Virus record (IMG/VR): IMGVR_UViG_3300047560_000534
Coordinates: 1-23,460 of that record
DNA from: a virus
DNA: 23,460 nt
Strand: one strand, 5' to 3'
Under the pieces are notes generated by a model. That model was not told the DNA's origin. It worked only from the letters and a program-made list of their open reading frames with translations, and did not search any database. The translations under genes and the position numbers were made by a program. This document shows positions 1-9,135 of this stretch, in pieces; the stretch's first letter is position 1; every line of letters begins with the position of its first letter.

Positions 1-35
1 GTATTAGTAAGGGCTACGTTTGCAATTACAGCCAT
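1..35 (-). CDS. 5' end of a structural (probably tail/fibre-type) gene, partial
   Basis: An ATG on the minus strand at 33-35 opens a reading frame that runs off the left edge (MAVIANVALTNT). An AGGAT Shine-Dalgarno lies about 6 nt upstream, inside the end of the preceding 72-aa gene. A start of the form MA-I/V-IANVALT is one I associate with virion structural and fibre-like proteins of T4-like cyanophages and their relatives, and the position at the end of a baseplate operon agrees. Only about 11 codons are visible, so the assignment is tentative. Confidence 0.5.
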   Translation of the reverse strand, partial: MAVIANVALTN

Positions 36-38
36 TGG

Positions 39-257
39 TTATCCTATCTTGTCTAAAATGCGCTGCATGAGCGTTTTGAGTTCTGACATTTCTTGTTTCA
101 TATTATTTATATCATCAAAGGCCTGATCAATTTCTCGACTTTTAGCCTTACGTTTTTTATAGGCAACTAAAGCGTCTATATTGGTATTCAAGACAGCCTG
201 ATTGCCCATATCGCGGATCAAATCAGGGTTATCTTGAACTTTAGCAACTCTTGTCAT
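39..257 (-). CDS. Conserved small coiled-coil protein (72 aa), function unknown
   Basis: The N-terminal part (VQDNPDLIRDMGNQAVLNTN at residues 7-26) reads like a family of short proteins found among structural genes of T4-like marine phages. The second half (about 38-72) is charged with regularly spaced hydrophobic residues (MKQEMSELKTLMQRIL), as in a short coiled coil. The ATG follows the stop of the 2140-aa gene by 2 nt, so it is probably translated from the same message, with a GCAGGT-like ribosome site overlapping that gene's end. No enzymatic motif is visible. A virion component or assembly factor is possible, but nothing in the sequence decides this. Confidence 0.8.
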   Translation of the reverse strand: MTRVAKVQDNPDLIRDMGNQAVLNTNIDALVAYKKRKAKSREIDQAFDDINNMKQEMSELKTLMQRILDKIG

Positions 258-259
258 TT

Positions 260-3200
260 TTATACCTGCAATGCGAGTGCTCTTAGATCCTTGACTCTTG
301 GCGGATTTGTGCTTGAGCTATTGACCAGAACAATCTTGACGGCAAAATACTTGAATCCAGTAAAGCGCGCTTTTGCTGTATTTCTGTATTCAATTACACC
401 AGTTGAAGTATTGGCTCCGAACTTATATGGAGAACCAGATGAAGCTGAATAGGTAGGTACTTTGTATGCAAGCTCAATGAAGTTGTTTTTATCTTCATTG
501 CTTGAATATAGAGTAGCCGAGCTAAATCCCTGTCCAGTATCCAGATCCATTGGAATCCAACGAGCATCAGCAAATGTATCGCTATCATCGCCATTTAGAA
601 CTTTGTAATAAACAAAGATATCAGAGCCGGTTGGCTTGTATGCTGTTAGATAGACACGAAGGTCTTCTGCATCCTGACCGTCAGCCAAAGTTACTGTTCT
701 TGTAATATAGCGAACCTTAGAATTACCACCGCTCTTTACATAATCTTCTGAAGAACCAATTTCAGAATTGGTACTAATCAGATTATGCGTAGAGTGAAGT
801 GATAGTCTGCTCAAGTCGATTGCTGGAGAAGCAACTTTGTTGCGACCTGTCAACTCATACTTGATTTCGACAGAACGATTTGTTCCCATTGTTGCTGAAG
901 AAGCAGCAGTATTTGATTCTACGCTTCTTGACAGATGATATCTTGGCGAACTAAATTCAGTATCACCGTTGATATTCAACTTGAAGAACGAGCTATCACG
1001 AGCAGAAGTTGATGTTGCCATCTTAGCATAAGCTTGAACATCATTGTTAGATGGCAAGATCATATTTGTAATTAGATTCACGTTATCCATCGTTGTATTT
1101 ACAAAGCTAACAATACGAGCATTGTAACCGTTCGATTGACCCTTGATATAAGAATCTGCAAGGAAATAACGATTGTTAGCAAATGCTGCACCGCTGTTTA
1201 TATAAGATGTATTAGCGATTGTAAGTCTTGTATTGGCGTAATCAATAGAGTTGTAATAGTAGATACGACCAACTGGATATGTTGCAGAAGTTGCAGTTCC
1301 AGTTCCTTTGATTTCGCCATTAGATGCTGTTCTTGATGCGTTATTCGCGACACGAATACGAATCTTTTCTCCACCTCTAAACTTAGCTGTGGTTGAAACA
1401 TCACGGATAACAAGAGCATCAGAGCTAAACTTCACAATCTTACCAGTTGCACCCGAAGTAATACCTTGAGCATAAGCTGTATTGTTGGCAACGTGAGTAT
1501 TGATTGCTGTTGTATTACCAGCTGCAATTGTAAATGTACCAACAATTCTTGTTTGACCATGAACAACTTCACCAGCACGATCTAGAGGACCAGTTGTGTT
1601 AGCGATTGTTACAGTATCAAAGTTTGGATTCTTTACAATCAGCTGACCAACATTTGAAGTATCAAATTCAGCGTAGTAAGCTGTAAACTTCAAATCTTCG
1701 TCTTGAACAGGTGTAAAGTTACGATCATTAGCTGAAGTAAATAGGAATCCTGTTGCTGGCTGGCTTGAAATACGATAACCTGTTGTGATATCCTTTTCAC
1801 CAAGAACCGCAGTCCAAATTGTTACATTTGGATTTGTAGCCGCTGGACCAACAAGAATAGCATATTCCGTTTCATCTGCCAGATGAACTGGCGCAGAGAA
1901 ATAAACCGGTGTTGGTGCCGATGCGTTTTCACTTGTATTGATATCTTCTGCAGCAAGTGTAACTTTAGCATAAGGAAGTGTGCGACGAGTAATCTGACCA
2001 GTTAGATTGTCAACTTCGCGAAGCTCAACAATGACTGGCAATGTTGGGTGTTTTGTAGCAAAGTATAGATCGAACTTTGTCAAGTACATACCAGATGTAT
2101 TGATCTTGGCTGTCTGACGACCAGTTACAAGGAATGTCTGAGCAAGTGGGTCCTGTGAAGGTGGTTCTGGCGGATCATCCGGGATCATTTCCGAACCAAC
2201 AAGATTGCTACCAGAAGCAGTAGATGTTGAAGATACCGATCCAGTTGTTGTTTTGCTCAAAGTAGTCTGAGTAATTGATACAGACTTAGTTGTAACAGTC
2301 AAAGCTGATACTTCGTTAGCAAGACCTTCCGCAGAATACTGACCTTCAGCAGATGTTGTATATTGCCCAGCAGTTGTTGAGTTTGTTGGGCTATCAACCA
2401 TACGAAGACGCTTAGTTCCTGTGCGGAATCTTAGGTTAGCATCGTTAGGTAGACGGAATACAGCATATACGTTACCAGATGTATCCGAATAAAGCGCATC
2501 ACCTTCTGTAGCGGTTGGCTTGATAGCATTTCCGTTAGAGTCTCTTAGACCGCTTGTATATTCAGCAGCAGTCAAAGGAGTAATATAAGCACTTACGTTT
2601 ACATCATCAAAGAACGAATATAGACGGCTTGAAGCTTTCATACCAACAACATTGACAAAAATCATTCGCGAACGCATGAAAGGAACAATGCTTGTATCTC
2701 TTACAACGTTACCAAACGATTGTGTATTGGTATTGATAGCAACACCAGTTTGATTACCAGTTTGTGTTGTTGAAGTTTTCTGTGTCGAAGTTGTTGTAGT
2801 TGTATAATCCTGATACGTATTCATGAAGTTGCCTTCTTGAACCGTATGAGAACCACCAGTTTGCGTAGAAGTTGTTACAACTGGGGTTCCAACAAACGAA
2901 GTAACCGCAGCATTCCAAGTTGCAGGCCATGTAGAAGCAAGATACTGCCAAGCATCTGTATTCTGATCCAATGTGATATTGGTAGATGGAGCTTGGATTG
3001 TATCGCACCAGTAATCGCTATCTGGTGTAAGGAGCATCGTTCCTTTATATTTCCATGAACCACCAGAAGCGTTACGAGTTGTTGTGGCGTATGGTTGCTG
3101 AACAAGAACCTTATGCGAATATGGCAACGTAACCAGATTGTCTGCTATTGTCATAGCCTTGACAGCAGAGATTGTAGTTGAACCACCATCGGTTGATGTG

Positions 3201-6200
3201 ATAGCAGCACCTGCAACAAAGTTACCTGTTGCATCTTCAACATAGATACGAGTGCCTACCTTATTGCGAACTGTAGCTTGGGACGCACCAGAATTTACAG
3301 TAGTGCCAGGAAGGAATGTTGTAGATGTTGGTGTTGAAGCTAGTGTGATACGCTGATCTTTGGCAATACCAGCTGGTGTAACATTCGAACGAACAATGTT
3401 CGATGAGTTCGATGTATATACCAACGGAAGTTCATTTACTTCAGCTTTTGGACGAAGCTGACCAAGCGAAGGATCAACAGCAGCATTATAGTCGGAATCA
3501 AATACGTTACCAATCGCATGATTGACAAATGCATCGATCAACATACCATTCTTGAAACGATTGAGACCGCTAGCGTCTTGAACAAGCATATCACGTGCGC
3601 TCTTCTCAAGGAGATTGAGCGAGGTATAATATTCGAGACGGTCAATACGCTGCGCAATCTGACCAATATCTTTCATTGTATAACGACGATTGTTGATCTT
3701 GCGAACAGCGTTTGTAATATCAGGGCGACCAATCTTACGACCAACTTGTTCTGGTAGAGATGGATACGGTGCGATATTCACAAACGCCAACGGCATTACA
3801 TCTTCTGGAATAGTTGGTGTAATTGGTTTATTCGATGATACACCGCGAGTTACTTGTAGCTTACCTTTTGTTGTAACACCAATAATGTCAACACGAGGTA
3901 GATAGTAACTAAGATCAGTTGTAAAATCTTCGCCTGAAGGTGGGAAATGTAGACCACCAGAAGGAAGAACAAATGTATTCGATGTTTTTGGATTGATCGA
4001 AATATTCGTTACAGAAGTTACAGCGTTAGCTGTATCTGTCATGCGAGGACGATTGTCGATGCAATCACGAAGATTGAACTTCTCGCCAGTTGTTGGAGAA
4101 GTAAAGATCGGAATTTCATAAGTGTAAATTTTAGACGTATCTGTCCCAGCAGTTGAATCATTGACTGGATAAGAGTCAAGAGAGAAATAACCTTTACCAC
4201 TGGTTGAATGTGTAAAGTAGTCCAACTTTACAAGCAGACGATCTGTAGTACCAATAGTAAGCGTGCTTGATGGCTTTTTGACTAGCTTTGCGTGGCTATA
4301 GAAACCATCAAGCATACCGCTATCAAGTGTAAACTGTGAAGTTACATCCGTACCTTCTGATGTTGATGTAAAGTTTGATCCGGTTTTCTTTCGGACTTCA
4401 ACAAGTTTGAAGCCATCAGAAAGACCAAGATTCCAAGGACCAGTTGTATTCGCTGTATAAGAAGTTCCACCGCCAGCATTGATACGAATACCAACATAGC
4501 GACCGCGCTGAACTGTTTTAGATTCTTCCTGTGCATCAACTTTATTCAGTCGTGCAATCATAGAAGCGTTGAACGATGCACCAAGAGTACCTTCGTTGAG
4601 CGAAAGTCTTGCGCTTGTTGAAGATACAATGTTCGCTTGACGATTACCATTCTTACCAACGCCAGCAAAGTCAAGAACCTGACCTGTCAGGAATCTCTTA
4701 TGGAATGCTTTACCAGCACCAGAAGAACCAGATGTTGATTTAGCTAGATTGATAGTTGAGCCACTAACACCAGTTACGATAAAGTTACCACCTTGTGTAT
4801 GAATATTGATAATATCGCCTGGGCTTACTTTTCCGTCGATTGTTGCGGAAGCAGTTACCGTATTAGAACCGTTTGTTGTTAGTGTTTCCGAAAATGTAGA
4901 TGTATTAGAAGCACCGCGAGAAACAACATAGAAGTTTGCGCGAGCTGCATCATCGCTTAGTGTACCAGAACCTTCATACTGCTCTGTTGGATCACCCGTA
5001 GGAATATTGGCAATACCGTTACCATCAAAGTTGATGTCAAACGATTTATAGAACCAATAGTCGTTGTTTACAACACCAGATGAGTTGCGCAGTCTCTTTG
5101 TTGCAGTTGACGGCAAACGGAATACTGCACGATCAAATGATGAATCAAATGTATTTGCACTTAGGTTGCTTGCTGTTGTTCCAAGAATGTCAGCTTTACC
5201 AAGTGCATAACCAACACCTGGATTATAACCAATAGACTTGACTTGCTTGAATGAATATCCAGCAGCCATATTGATATCTGTTAGATACAGCTTATATTGA
5301 CCACCAGCTGTACCTGGAGTTCCTGTATAATACTTGATACCACGAACACGAGCAGTACCGATTTGACCTGTTGGGAAATTTGTCTGTAGGAACGCAGGTC
5401 CGGATGTAGCTGATGAGCCAAGTGTATTGGCATTCTGACCGCGAAGTGAAACTACACCTTGCTGATTTACATCCCAGTTACCGACAACATTGTTTACAAT
5501 AACATAGTTGCCATAATCCGCATATCCTTTGGCTGATTCAACTTCTTGATAATCAATACCTTTTTCAGTCGAAGCTGATGTCGAAACAATCTTCTCGACA
5601 TCATAACCTTTTACATAGGCTTTACCTGGATCAGCAGTAACAGCAATAAGATATGTATTACCACCTTCACCAGCAGTATAGACACCGCCGTTGTTTGCTA
5701 CTCTGAGATGCTCGCGAGTATTGACAGCAAAACCACTTACAACATAGTCACCAGACTCGTCGAATGTACGTTGCGCCATATAGTCGCGAATTTGTGCGTA
5801 TTGGGTACGATTAGATACAGACTGAACAACACCGTTCTTGACTTGCATCAATTCGACGAATGTATTGGCAAGAGCTGCTGTCAGACCATAAGCACGGATT
5901 GGTGCTTCGAGCTTGAGACGAGCAGCACCAGGAGCGGCATAGTTATATGAACCTGATGCAGGATCAAGAAGTGAAGTATCTGTAACTTCTGTTACAATCG
6001 TTTCTGAAACGTCAAAACCAACACGAGCAGAGCCTAGATTGTTATACTTGCTAATGATAACTGTTTGAGTAGGAACACGAATAAAGTGATCTTTGGCAAA
6101 TACAATACCAGCTTGGAATGTAGCTGCTGTTCCAGTTCCAATAGCACCCGATGTATGCGATCCAAGTGTAGAAGGAATACTATTTGCAGAGTAAACAGTT

Positions 6201-6682
6201 CCACCAACAGTATTGATAATTTCATTGTTGGCAAAATAACGATAACCAGTTGTTGTATTAGCAGCTTGATACTTTACAAACAATGTCTTATAGTTTGGTG
6301 TATTAGCTTCAGAACCATCGTTCACGTTTACAACTGTAGCAATAACGCCAGATGTTGATCCCTTGATTGTTTTATCAAGAAAGTTTGCAACATCGATAGA
6401 AGTACCAGTAGATGAAGAATCGCGTAGCTTCACAAAGCTATAGCTTGTATCATATTGCATTTCCAATCCGCGAACGGTAGAACCTTCTTGGAAAATATGA
6501 GAAGCAAAACGATCAATTTGATTTTGCAAAATTGTTTGCATCTGTGTAAGTTCGCGAGCCTGAACTGCAAGCCCAGGGCGAAACAAGATGCGATGGAAGT
6601 TTTTTGCCTCGTCGAAATCGTCGTAGTATGGAGCTACATTGAAGTTCGTTGAGAGTGTGACGTTATTAGCTTCTGCAGCCAT
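260..6682 (-). CDS. Very large DUF4815-type baseplate/fibre structural protein (2140 aa)
   Basis: The N-terminus (about 15-62, with FHRILFRPGLAVQAREL and a Q-rich helix) matches what I know as DUF4815, a domain of large virion proteins in T4-like cyanophages. Other family landmarks are NLRDCIDNRPR near residue 875 and a helical stretch near 1005-1040 (YTMKDIGQIAQRIDRLEYYT). After these comes a PPEPPSQDPLAQTF segment near 1500 that begins a beta-rich region with a jelly-roll look. The rest is low in Cys and rich in Asn, Thr, Ser and Gly, typical of beta-structured fibre or baseplate-periphery proteins. Modules of the type SGAxxxIV...FxxGExI recur near residues 110-160 and 1690-1740. A GGAAGG ribosome site precedes the ATG, and gp8 ends 12 bp upstream. 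T4 has no clear single equivalent. By position it could take over part of the role of gp9-gp12. Structural role likely; exact role inferred. Confidence 0.85.
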   Translation of the reverse strand: MAAEANNVTLSTNFNVAPYYDDFDEAKNFHRILFRPGLAVQARELTQMQTILQNQIDRFASHIFQEGSTVRGLEMQYDTSYSFVKLRDSSSTGTSIDVANFLDKTIKGSTSGVIATVVNVNDGSEANTPNYKTLFVKYQAANTTTGYRYFANNEIINTVGGTVYSANSIPSTLGSHTSGAIGTGTAATFQAGIVFAKDHFIRVPTQTVIISKYNNLGSARVGFDVSETIVTEVTDTSLLDPASGSYNYAAPGAARLKLEAPIRAYGLTAALANTFVELMQVKNGVVQSVSNRTQYAQIRDYMAQRTFDESGDYVVSGFAVNTREHLRVANNGGVYTAGEGGNTYLIAVTADPGKAYVKGYDVEKIVSTSASTEKGIDYQEVESAKGYADYGNYVIVNNVVGNWDVNQQGVVSLRGQNANTLGSSATSGPAFLQTNFPTGQIGTARVRGIKYYTGTPGTAGGQYKLYLTDINMAAGYSFKQVKSIGYNPGVGYALGKADILGTTASNLSANTFDSSFDRAVFRLPSTATKRLRNSSGVVNNDYWFYKSFDINFDGNGIANIPTGDPTEQYEGSGTLSDDAARANFYVVSRGASNTSTFSETLTTNGSNTVTASATIDGKVSPGDIINIHTQGGNFIVTGVSGSTINLAKSTSGSSGAGKAFHKRFLTGQVLDFAGVGKNGNRQANIVSSTSARLSLNEGTLGASFNASMIARLNKVDAQEESKTVQRGRYVGIRINAGGGTSYTANTTGPWNLGLSDGFKLVEVRKKTGSNFTSTSEGTDVTSQFTLDSGMLDGFYSHAKLVKKPSSTLTIGTTDRLLVKLDYFTHSTSGKGYFSLDSYPVNDSTAGTDTSKIYTYEIPIFTSPTTGEKFNLRDCIDNRPRMTDTANAVTSVTNISINPKTSNTFVLPSGGLHFPPSGEDFTTDLSYYLPRVDIIGVTTKGKLQVTRGVSSNKPITPTIPEDVMPLAFVNIAPYPSLPEQVGRKIGRPDITNAVRKINNRRYTMKDIGQIAQRIDRLEYYTSLNLLEKSARDMLVQDASGLNRFKNGMLIDAFVNHAIGNVFDSDYNAAVDPSLGQLRPKAEVNELPLVYTSNSSNIVRSNVTPAGIAKDQRITLASTPTSTTFLPGTTVNSGASQATVRNKVGTRIYVEDATGNFVAGAAITSTDGGSTTISAVKAMTIADNLVTLPYSHKVLVQQPYATTTRNASGGSWKYKGTMLLTPDSDYWCDTIQAPSTNITLDQNTDAWQYLASTWPATWNAAVTSFVGTPVVTTSTQTGGSHTVQEGNFMNTYQDYTTTTTSTQKTSTTQTGNQTGVAINTNTQSFGNVVRDTSIVPFMRSRMIFVNVVGMKASSRLYSFFDDVNVSAYITPLTAAEYTSGLRDSNGNAIKPTATEGDALYSDTSGNVYAVFRLPNDANLRFRTGTKRLRMVDSPTNSTTAGQYTTSAEGQYSAEGLANEVSALTVTTKSVSITQTTLSKTTTGSVSSTSTASGSNLVGSEMIPDDPPEPPSQDPLAQTFLVTGRQTAKINTSGMYLTKFDLYFATKHPTLPVIVELREVDNLTGQITRRTLPYAKVTLAAEDINTSENASAPTPVYFSAPVHLADETEYAILVGPAATNPNVTIWTAVLGEKDITTGYRISSQPATGFLFTSANDRNFTPVQDEDLKFTAYYAEFDTSNVGQLIVKNPNFDTVTIANTTGPLDRAGEVVHGQTRIVGTFTIAAGNTTAINTHVANNTAYAQGITSGATGKIVKFSSDALVIRDVSTTAKFRGGEKIRIRVANNASRTASNGEIKGTGTATSATYPVGRIYYYNSIDYANTRLTIANTSYINSGAAFANNRYFLADSYIKGQSNGYNARIVSFVNTTMDNVNLITNMILPSNNDVQAYAKMATSTSARDSSFFKLNINGDTEFSSPRYHLSRSVESNTAASSATMGTNRSVEIKYELTGRNKVASPAIDLSRLSLHSTHNLISTNSEIGSSEDYVKSGGNSKVRYITRTVTLADGQDAEDLRVYLTAYKPTGSDIFVYYKVLNGDDSDTFADARWIPMDLDTGQGFSSATLYSSNEDKNNFIELAYKVPTYSASSGSPYKFGANTSTGVIEYRNTAKARFTGFKYFAVKIVLVNSSSTNPPRVKDLRALALQV

Positions 6683-6694
6683 GATACCTTCCGA

Positions 6695-8497
6695 TTAGTA
6701 TTTTACAACAAGTTTGAAATCTTCAGTTTGATCGACACTTCTGTTGATCGGAGTTCTATTCTCAGTATATATGACAATACCAGTGTATGGTTTTAGCGTA
6801 GGAGATATTACAGATTGAACATTTCCTGTAACTGTTGATTCGGAACCTGTAACAAGTTCACCAACTTCAAAACCTTGTCCAGTACCATTAGTCGTAACAC
6901 GAACAAGTTTTAGATAACCATTTGATCTAGCCGCGTTGCTATTGGCAAAATAAACAACACGAGCTTTTGCTCCGCTTGTTTGACCAGTTACAATTTCATC
7001 TGCTCTAAAATCTCCAGCAATACCGTTGACTAGAACATTTGTTGTTTGATCGACACGTGGTGTATTGGCATAAGATCCGTTTGCATAAAGTGGATCACGA
7101 ACAACGCCAATAATTCTAAAGTCGTTATTAGTAGGGAATGTATCTGATTCCGTTCCAGAAGTTTTCATATTCATCATAACAGCAACACCGTAGAGTTCAT
7201 CAACTGGATCTGATCCATGACCACCTTTTGGTGAAATAATAGCTCTTGCTGTAGCACCATAACCATATACAGAGTTAGCTGTAATTGTTACGTTTGCTGT
7301 TGAATATGAACGACCTTGATTGATTACGGTAATTCTACGAACTTGACCAGCAAATGTATTTGAAACATAAGCTGTTGCTCTCGATGTTGTTGACAGACCA
7401 CTATCACCACGAATTGTTACCAAAGGAGAAACAACGTAACGACTCGTGGTATTAGGTAGTGTTGAAAACGCTGTATTGACAACTAATACGTTATTTGCGC
7501 CAAAATACTTTACGATCTTGCGAAGCTGACCCGACCCTGCACCTTCGCTAATATAAAGACCAGAGCCAACATAAGAACCGTCAGTTGAACTTGCGTTGCT
7601 CTTGATTGTAAAGTATGTTGAATTGATAATGGTAGCAAATGTATTAGATGTACTCAGATAACCAGAACCATTTGAAGTAATTTTCAAATGTTGAATTGCA
7701 CCATTACTTGCCGTTTGCTGCACAGACCATTGGTTTGAACCGTCGTTGGCTGTGAGAGTTTTTACTGGAGCATATGCATTGGTACGAAACTTTAGTGCTT
7801 CACCAGGAGTAATTGTATACAAATACTTCCAACGATAACCATCAGATGTCAATTCGATGTTTGAGTAGTCGATGGTTGTTGGTTTAGAAGTAGAGTTTGC
7901 ACCACGGTTGTTATCAATGCACTTATATACGTTACCAGTATCTGTAATGGTATAAAATTGTTTTGTATCTAAATCTGCATCTTTGTCATCATATTCAGCA
8001 TAGAATGTGTTGTTAGACCAAGCATTGTTTGGAATAACATGAGAAACATCTGAAGATTGAAACTTCTTCAGAGCAATCATATCTTTCCAAACATCATAGT
8101 AAACATTGTTATATGAAGCATCAACATCCGGCGGATTCGTTTCAGCAAATAGTTTGCGAATATATGCGTTTGCGCCAGCAGTAATTGTTGAACTTGGTCT
8201 TGGCGTAACTACGATTGTCTGTGCACTTACAATAGAATGTACACGAACAACTGTTGATTGGTTGGTAATACCGATACGATCACCAACCGCCAATTGCGAA
8301 TTGAACAATGTTCCTTGCCCAACAATCGTATTCGAACTACTCGTCGTTTTTACTGTTCCTGATAAAGGAATAGCATTTGCATAAGCATGTGGCTTCCCGA
8401 TAAAGAAATAATATCGAGTTGGCATAGTTTCACTAAACGATTCAAAGAACTGAATCGCGTTATGAATTTTGAAGTGACGAGTAATAAGAGCTGTCAT
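6695..8497 (-). CDS. 8: Baseplate wedge protein gp8-like, enlarged (600 aa)
   Basis: The C-terminus ENRTPINRSVDQTEDFKL aligns with the T4 gp8 C-terminus ENRPPIIMAMDQTEEINI. The N-terminal region (RHFKIHNAIQFFESF, then YYFFIGKP) and the middle (YNNVYYDVWKDMIALKK, GYRWKYLYTITP) also follow gp8. T4 gp8 has 334 residues and forms a dimer in the wedge. This version has 600, mostly from inserted beta modules: residues 47-113 (a GTVK...GQGT...VGD unit that recurs in the gp7-like protein), Gly-x-Gly-Tyr units around 275-430, and SGAKARVVYF/GELVTG units around 500-560. The ATG is 3 nt after the stop of the 195-aa gene with little Shine-Dalgarno, so translational coupling is likely. Confidence 0.88.
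   Translation of the reverse strand: MTALITRHFKIHNAIQFFESFSETMPTRYYFFIGKPHAYANAIPLSGTVKTTSSSNTIVGQGTLFNSQLAVGDRIGITNQSTVVRVHSIVSAQTIVVTPRPSSTITAGANAYIRKLFAETNPPDVDASYNNVYYDVWKDMIALKKFQSSDVSHVIPNNAWSNNTFYAEYDDKDADLDTKQFYTITDTGNVYKCIDNNRGANSTSKPTTIDYSNIELTSDGYRWKYLYTITPGEALKFRTNAYAPVKTLTANDGSNQWSVQQTASNGAIQHLKITSNGSGYLSTSNTFATIINSTYFTIKSNASSTDGSYVGSGLYISEGAGSGQLRKIVKYFGANNVLVVNTAFSTLPNTTSRYVVSPLVTIRGDSGLSTTSRATAYVSNTFAGQVRRITVINQGRSYSTANVTITANSVYGYGATARAIISPKGGHGSDPVDELYGVAVMMNMKTSGTESDTFPTNNDFRIIGVVRDPLYANGSYANTPRVDQTTNVLVNGIAGDFRADEIVTGQTSGAKARVVYFANSNAARSNGYLKLVRVTTNGTGQGFEVGELVTGSESTVTGNVQSVISPTLKPYTGIVIYTENRTPINRSVDQTEDFKLVVKY
8159..8359 (-). repeat. GTVK...GQGT...VGD module, copy in the gp8-like gene
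   Basis: Residues 47-113 of the gp8-like protein, the partner of the module at 10516-10719. T4 gp8 has no counterpart, so this is an insertion near the N-terminus of the wedge protein. Confidence 0.8.
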
Positions 8498-8500
8498 TTA

Positions 8501-9088
8501 TTAGGCAGATGCTGTATATGTGATGTTCAGAGTGTCACCTGAGGTAACAACTTTGTCGCCTACTGTAAACAGACCTGCTGAGTAAAGAGTTCCTGTTGTT
8601 CCAGCCTTTGTTGACTGGTTTACAATGAACGCGCCCTTGACTGTACCAGCTACGTTGATTGAGAAAACAACGGCGTTTGCTGTTGCTTTTGAACCGGAAG
8701 AAGCGGCAGCCATTGTAATTTGACGGCGTGTTGACTGTGAATAGCCAGGAGCACGTGCTCCATCAGCACCAGACTCCAACCAGCCAGTATGCGATGACAT
8801 TGAATCGCCTGTAGAGATGGCTGTATAACCGTTAGCTGCAATTAGACCCATATACCAAGTTGTCGTGGCAGATGTTACGTTTGAAGCTTTGAAATGGGTA
8901 TCGAGAAGAAGGTTCTTACCGACTGTTGTTACAGCATTTGGAAACTCATCTTCCCACTTGACATTGCCAGCACTATCGTAGCAAAATGCTTTATATGTGC
9001 CATGCATATCGACTGATTCTGTTGAACCTGCTCCGCGGGTTACGGCAACGCTAGTAGAATCGCCTGGGTTAATCTTTTCAACTGACAT
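8501..9088 (-). CDS. Putative minor virion protein, 195 aa, between gp7 and gp8
   Basis: The protein is rich in Ala, Ser, Thr and Gly, with no Cys except one in AFCYDSAGNVKWEDEF (residues 34-49). A predicted mostly beta body follows (TTWYMGLIAANGYTAIS). Proteins with this start and the W-Y-M-G-L-I segment are common near tail genes of many phages and are usually only called structural. It has its own perfect TATAAATA late promoter at 9120-9127 and a strong AAAGGAG ribosome site 9 nt before the ATG, which suggests high late expression. T4 has no gene here between 7 and 8. Function unknown; a fibre-associated or decoration role is inference. Confidence 0.8.
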   Translation of the reverse strand: MSVEKINPGDSTSVAVTRGAGSTESVDMHGTYKAFCYDSAGNVKWEDEFPNAVTTVGKNLLLDTHFKASNVTSATTTWYMGLIAANGYTAISTGDSMSSHTGWLESGADGARAPGYSQSTRRQITMAAASSGSKATANAVVFSINVAGTVKGAFIVNQSTKAGTTGTLYSAGLFTVGDKVVTSGDTLNITYTASA

Positions 9089-9097
9089 TTATCTATT

Positions 9098-9104
9098 CTC
9101 CTTT
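9098..9104 (-). promoter_or_regulatory. Strong ribosome binding site of the 195-aa gene
   Basis: AAAGGAG on the minus strand, 9 nt before the ATG at 9088. It is one of the two best Shine-Dalgarno sequences in the leftward block. Confidence 0.8.
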
Positions 9105-9119
9105 GGGTTTAGATACGAG

Positions 9120-9127
9120 TATTTATA
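9120..9127 (-). promoter_or_regulatory. T4-type late promoter, perfect TATAAATA
   Basis: The minus strand reads TATAAATA, identical to the T4 late (gp55/gp33/gp45-dependent) -10 consensus. It lies in the 47-bp gap between the gp7-like stop and the start of the 195-aa gene, giving a predicted leader of about 25-30 nt. The position at a gene boundary argues against chance. Confidence 0.75.
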
Positions 9128-9135
9128 TCAAGAAA

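Noticed and set aside
244-262. TATAAAAA just upstream of the 72-aa gene as a late promoter
   Set aside because: It differs from TATAAATA at a core position and lies only a few nt from the ATG, so no ribosome site would remain on the message.
2754-3105. Several 70-85 aa open frames antisense to or overlapping the 2140-aa gene
   Set aside because: They lack ribosome sites and read as Ser/Cys/Ile/Leu-rich or Thr/Asn shadow translations of the repetitive coding strand. The main frame is continuous and family-like throughout.
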